Shown here: positions 60,646 through 64,000 of the stretch, one piece after another
Numbering within the stretch: the stretch's first letter is position 1
How the letters are laid out: every line of letters begins with the position of its first letter
Assembly: GCF_010614725.1 (NCBI RefSeq)
Contig: NZ_JAAEHL010000013.1
Location: 1 to 64,000 of the forward strand
Reading direction: 5' to 3'
Origin: Flavobacterium ajazii
GTDB lineage: Bacteria; Bacteroidota; Bacteroidia; Flavobacteriales; Flavobacteriaceae
DNA length: 64,000 nucleotides
Program-made: the position numbers and the translations under genes
The notes under the pieces: generated by a model
Told to the model about the DNA's origin: nothing
Database searches by the model: none
What the model saw: the letters and a program-made list of their open reading frames with translations, nothing else

Positions 60646-61869
60646 ATGTTATGGTCGATACTTTTGTTTTCTATTAATTTGATTGCACAAAATGAAGTTA
60701 TTACAGATACTTTATGCCTTCCAAAAACCATATTTGATGTTTTTAAAAAGAAAGATTCTGTTTTGGTAGTGAAACCGGTCAAGGACAATTTTTTTTTGGT
60801 AATTCCGGTCATTGGTTCTCAACCGGCAACAGGGTTTGTATTTGGTGCAGTTGCCCAATATACTTTTAAAGGAAAAGGAGCCGAAGATAAATATTCTATT
60901 GTAAATCTTGGGGTTACCTATACCACAAAAAAGCAATGGCTAATCAATGCAAAAAATAATGTTTTGCTTAATAACAATAAAATATTCCTGAGTGGAGATT
61001 ACCGATTATATGTTTTTTCACAGTCCAATTACGGGTTGGGAACAGGTATTGTTCCGAGACATAGCGAAGAAAGTGATTTTGATATCAGTATTATAGAGCA
61101 GCCAATGGATTATAATTATTTTAAATTCCATCAGACAGCTTCATGGAAGGTAAGAGAAAATTTTTATGTTGGAGGAGGTATTAATATTGATTGGTATTCT
61201 TCCATAAAAGACCATGATCTTGATTTAGAAAACAATCAGTTTACTTATCATTACGACTATAGCAAAAAATATGAATTCGATAATCTCGAATATTTTCTAA
61301 ATGGTTTTAGCTTCAATGTGGTTTACGATTCAAGGGATAATCAGATCAATGCAAGTCATGGCTGGTTTGCTAATATCAATTATCGTTTTAATCCTGTACT
61401 GTTTAATAATCAGAGATATAGTAATGTGCTTTTAGGGGAATATCGTCATTTTATCCCTGTATTTAATCCTAAAAAACACTTTTTGCTGGCAATCTGGACA
61501 TATGGGCAGTTCGTTGTCCGAGGTAAAGTGCCTTATTTAAATTTACCTGCATTGGGCTGGGATCAGCGCAGCAGAAGCGGGGAAGGGTACACACAAGGAT
61601 TATTCCGCGGGCCTAATTTGGTCTATTTATCTACAGAATTCAGGTTTCCAATTACCTGCAATCGGCTTTTGAGTGGTACAGTTTTTACTAATTTTATCAC
61701 AACAAGTAATGAGGATAACAGCGTGCGTCTTTTCAATTATATTCAGCCTTCTGCGGGAATAGGTTTGAGATTATTAATTGATAAGGCGACAAAAACAAAT
61801 TTGGTTTTTGATTATGCATGGGGTCGAAATTCTAAAGCATTTTATTTAAATGCAGGTGAAACTTTTTAA
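60646..61869 (+). CDS. BamA/TamA-like outer-membrane barrel protein
   Basis: 407 aa from the ATG at 60646 (VMLWSILLFSINLIAQ, signal peptide). An in-frame TTG at 60604 would give a 14-residue longer, basic N-terminus and cannot be excluded. The rest is alternating outer-membrane beta strands of the surface-antigen (D15) type (FLVIPVIGSQPATGFVFGA, YDSRDNQINASHGWFANINYR), and the last residue is Phe as usual for barrels. No POTRA domains are visible, so it is not BamA itself. Confidence 0.82.
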   Translation: MLWSILLFSINLIAQNEVITDTLCLPKTIFDVFKKKDSVLVVKPVKDNFFLVIPVIGSQPATGFVFGAVAQYTFKGKGAEDKYSIVNLGVTYTTKKQWLINAKNNVLLNNNKIFLSGDYRLYVFSQSNYGLGTGIVPRHSEESDFDISIIEQPMDYNYFKFHQTASWKVRENFYVGGGINIDWYSSIKDHDLDLENNQFTYHYDYSKKYEFDNLEYFLNGFSFNVVYDSRDNQINASHGWFANINYRFNPVLFNNQRYSNVLLGEYRHFIPVFNPKKHFLLAIWTYGQFVVRGKVPYLNLPALGWDQRSRSGEGYTQGLFRGPNLVYLSTEFRFPITCNRLLSGTVFTNFITTSNEDNSVRLFNYIQPSAGIGLRLLIDKATKTNLVFDYAWGRNSKAFYLNAGETF

Positions 61870-62015
61870 TTTTTTTTATTTTCTATTTAGTCTACTTGTT
61901 ATATAGGTAATATTATTAAATTGATTAAAAAATAACTGTTTTTGTAATTATAATACTGCATAAGTTAAAATTTAAACTTTATTATTGATAAATTAACAAT
62001 TTTGTAAAAAAGGAA

Positions 62016-62023
62016 TATATTTG
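62016..62023 (+). promoter_or_regulatory. -7 element for the class V aminotransferase gene
   Basis: TATATTTG is a perfect TAnnTTTG match, 21 nt upstream of the ATG at 62045. It overlaps an alternative in-frame TTG start at 62021, which it argues against. Confidence 0.5.
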
Positions 62024-62044
62024 TGTGCAAATAAAAAAGCACAA

Positions 62045-63538
62045 ATGGATACTAAAACTAAAAGCACTTCATTAGAGTTATATTTTGAACGTTTTCGAGA
62101 GAATATAGTAGGGATAGATCAGGAATTTGATTCGCCTTACGGAAAAAAACAAATTATTTATACCGACTGGACAGCCAGCGGAAGACTATATCGCCCGATT
62201 GAAGAGAAGCTTTTAAACGAATTTGGGCCTTTTGTAGCCAATACTCATACTGAAACAACCGTTTCAGGTACTGCGATGACGAAAGCATATCACCATGCGC
62301 GCCACATCATTAAACGTCATACAAATGCGAGTTCTGATGATGTTTTGATTACAGACGGAACCGGAATGACAGGAGTTATCAATAAATTTCAGCGAATTTT
62401 GGGTTTGAAAGTACCAGAAAACCTAAAAGCTTTTACTAATATTCCGGCGGAGAAAAAACCAATTGTTTTTATTTCGCATATGGAGCATCATTCGAATCAG
62501 ACTTCGTGGCTGGAAACGATTGCTGATGTTGAAATTATTCCGTGTTCAGAAACTGAAAAAGGACTTTTTAGTCTGGATAACTTAAAAGAATTATTAGAAA
62601 AATATAAAGACAGAACGATAAAAATTGCTTCAATCACGGCTTGTTCAAATGTAACCGGTTTGAAAACGCCTTTTCACGATGTAGCAAAATTAATGCATCA
62701 GTACAATGGTGTCTGTTTTGTAGATTTTGCCTGCTCAGGACCTTATGTCGAAATCAATATGCATCCCGAAGATCCGGAAGCCTATCTGGATGCTGTTTTC
62801 TTTTCGCCACATAAATTTTTGGGAGGTCCAGGAACTTCAGGTGTTTTGATTTTTAATAAAAAGTTATACAACAATATGATTCCGGATTGTCCAGGCGGAG
62901 GAACGGTTAGCTGGACGAATCCTTGGGGGGAGCATAAATATGTTGATAATATCGAAGACCGTGAAGATGGCGGAACCCCTGGCTTTTTGCAGGTAATTAA
63001 AACTGCTCTGGCAATTGAACTGAAAGAAGAAATGGGAATTGAAAACATTCTGAAACGCGAGCATGAAATAGTAGATTATGTTTTTGAAGAACTGAATCCA
63101 GTATCGAATATTAACATTCTGGCAGGACATCATCAGGAGAGGTTAGGAGTTGTTTCGTTTTTTATAGATGATCTGCATTTTAATTTAGGAGTAAAGTTGC
63201 TAAATGACAGATTTGGTATTCAGACCAGAGGAGGGTGCAGCTGTGCCGGAACTTACGGACACTTTTTACTGCATGTTGATCAGGAAACTTCAAGCAAACT
63301 GGTTAATGAAATTACGATTGGCGATTTGATTAAAAAGCCGGGCTGGATCAGAATGTCGATTCATCCAACGACTACGAGTGAAGAAATTGCTTATGTGTGT
63401 CAAAGCATAAAAGAATTGGCAGAAAACCATGAAACTTGGAAACTGGATTATTCGTATGATAAGCAAACGAATGAGTTTGTACATAAAAATGCTACTTCTT
63501 TTGAAGATGAATTAGTGGCGAGGTGGTTTGCTTCATAA
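62045..63538 (+). CDS. aminotransferase class V-fold PLP enzyme (cysteine desulfurase-like)
   Basis: 497 aa from the ATG at 62045. The PLP Lys is in FFSPHKFLGGPGTSG, preceded by VDFACSGPYVEI. GGCSCAGTYGH near residue 400 puts a Cys where cysteine desulfurases have their mobile-loop Cys. HMEHHSNQTSWLE matches the Csd/SufS motif. It is longer than SufS (about 410), with an extra C-terminal part of about 80 residues. Substrate unproven; no suf genes adjoin. Confidence 0.85.
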   Translation: MDTKTKSTSLELYFERFRENIVGIDQEFDSPYGKKQIIYTDWTASGRLYRPIEEKLLNEFGPFVANTHTETTVSGTAMTKAYHHARHIIKRHTNASSDDVLITDGTGMTGVINKFQRILGLKVPENLKAFTNIPAEKKPIVFISHMEHHSNQTSWLETIADVEIIPCSETEKGLFSLDNLKELLEKYKDRTIKIASITACSNVTGLKTPFHDVAKLMHQYNGVCFVDFACSGPYVEINMHPEDPEAYLDAVFFSPHKFLGGPGTSGVLIFNKKLYNNMIPDCPGGGTVSWTNPWGEHKYVDNIEDREDGGTPGFLQVIKTALAIELKEEMGIENILKREHEIVDYVFEELNPVSNINILAGHHQERLGVVSFFIDDLHFNLGVKLLNDRFGIQTRGGCSCAGTYGHFLLHVDQETSSKLVNEITIGDLIKKPGWIRMSIHPTTTSEEIAYVCQSIKELAENHETWKLDYSYDKQTNEFVHKNATSFEDELVARWFAS

Positions 63539-63560
63539 ATCAACTTGTTTATAAAGTATT

Positions 63561-63594
63561 AAATCCGACAGGTTTTTATAAATCTGTCGGATTT
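63561..63594 (+). terminator. terminator after the aminotransferase gene
   Basis: AAATCCGACAG (63561-63571) pairs perfectly with CTGTCGGATTT (63584-63594) around 12 nt. The downstream T-tract is broken, but the position after a monocistronic gene supports termination. Confidence 0.8.
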
Positions 63595-63624
63595 GTTGTT
63601 TTTAACGATATTCGTTTATATTTG
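63593..63624 (+). promoter_or_regulatory. promoter of the partial membrane protein gene
   Basis: TTG at 63593-63595, or 63596-63598, and TATATTTG at 63617-63624, spaced 21 or 18 nt, match TTG-N17-23-TAnnTTTG. The ATG at 63662 is 37 nt downstream. Confidence 0.7.
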
Positions 63625-63661
63625 ATGTCACAGGTGATTGATTAAAAAACATAAAATTTCA

Positions 63662-64000
63662 ATGAAATTCGAACTAAATTTTGATAAAGATATTTACAAC
63701 CAACAGATGGATTTGCTATTTGATTTGGCATGGAAAAGAAAAATTAAATATTATAAAAATTCACAATATTTAGGTTTTTTACTCATTATTCTTGGCGCTG
63801 CTTTAATTTATAATCGACCAAATATATTTGGAATAGGTTATGTTTTTATCTTTTTTGGTTTAACGAATCTAATTCCTTTTGTTTATCATTATTTCAAAAT
63901 AAAATCAACATATAGAAAGTTTAATGCTGCAAAAAAATCAGAAATTGAAATAAATAAAGAAGTAAAAGATTTTAGTTGGGAATTTACGGAAGAAGCCTTT
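63662..64000 (+). CDS. membrane protein, YcxB-like, cut by the window end
   Basis: 113 codons open to the window edge, starting MKFELNFDKDIYNQQMDLLF. Two hydrophobic segments (about 38-54 and 60-75) are followed by the start of a soluble domain reading FSWEFTEEAF, which resembles YcxB-like membrane proteins of unknown function. It is partial, so length and C-terminal features are not known. Confidence 0.6.
   Translation, partial: MKFELNFDKDIYNQQMDLLFDLAWKRKIKYYKNSQYLGFLLIILGAALIYNRPNIFGIGYVFIFFGLTNLIPFVYHYFKIKSTYRKFNAAKKSEIEINKEVKDFSWEFTEEAF

Noticed and set aside
62045..63538. Class V aminotransferase as the housekeeping SufS
   Set aside because: It is about 90 residues longer than SufS and no suf genes adjoin, so a gene symbol was withheld.
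1..64000. Insertion sequences, integrases, att sites, tRNAs, origin of replication
   Set aside because: None could be recognised: no transposase or integrase product, no cloverleaf and no dnaA-box cluster.

Overview
The window is a chromosomal segment of a Flavobacterium-like member of the Bacteroidota. The support is low G+C by eye, TAnnTTTG -7 promoter elements in front of many genes, A-rich rather than Shine-Dalgarno leaders, an lpxC-fabZ fusion, a bifunctional hisB, a YpdA-type bacillithiol reductase, and lipoboxes ending in SC. It opens on the 3' end of a 5S rRNA and its terminator, so an rRNA operon lies just upstream. No tRNA, IS element, prophage, CRISPR array or plasmid gene was seen, and almost every gene is intact.

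Layout. 0.2-9 kb: a secreted M1 peptidase, tpiA with a thioredoxin-like lipoprotein, a secreted adenosine deaminase-like enzyme, rlmH, a UMF1-type MFS transporter, a pentapeptide-repeat protein, a GNAT enzyme and guaC. 9.4-16 kb: an HD phosphohydrolase, then a lipid A/cell-envelope cluster (lpxD, lpxC-fabZ, lpxA), efp, a second lpxD-like paralog and an NTF2-like protein. 16-28 kb: sucD, a small possible GIY-YIG protein, fabG, a VWA membrane protein, a LysR regulator with a YeiH-type exporter, an S1/P1-like zinc hydrolase, and a two-component system divergent from a four-helix-bundle membrane protein. 28.3-36.2 kb: a complete histidine operon hisG-D-C-B-H-A-F-IE, preceded by a leader peptide with five His codons in six positions and a strong terminator. 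36.3-41.5 kb: a minus-strand run of small metabolic genes. 41.7-52 kb: a divergent DapB-like protein, a fused E1 alpha/beta 2-oxoacid dehydrogenase, a DUF885 lipoprotein, an MDR oxidoreductase with a Crp/Fnr regulator, a thioesterase and a YbdG-like MscS channel. 52.5-64 kb: a stand-alone helicase, a TPR protein, menC, a CYTH protein, ypdA, selO-msrA, an outer-membrane barrel protein, a class V aminotransferase, and a membrane protein cut by the window edge.

Most genes are housekeeping. The structure they do not explain is between genes. The his leader has the parts of a classical attenuator. All seven his spacers are 82-116 nt long and each carries its own hairpin built from a short iterated word; the same architecture recurs in the lpx/efp cluster and at 39.9-40.5 kb, where one 16-bp inverted module is reused. 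Other spacers hold what look like dispersed noncoding repeats: a G+C-richer three-hairpin element, GTCAGGCTGAG-type elements, and ACCATATAAG-type inverted repeats. Several proteins also depart from their families at key residues: an LpxD paralog without the second active-site His, a DapB-like protein with altered catalytic motif, and a periplasmic-binding-fold protein without a signal peptide.
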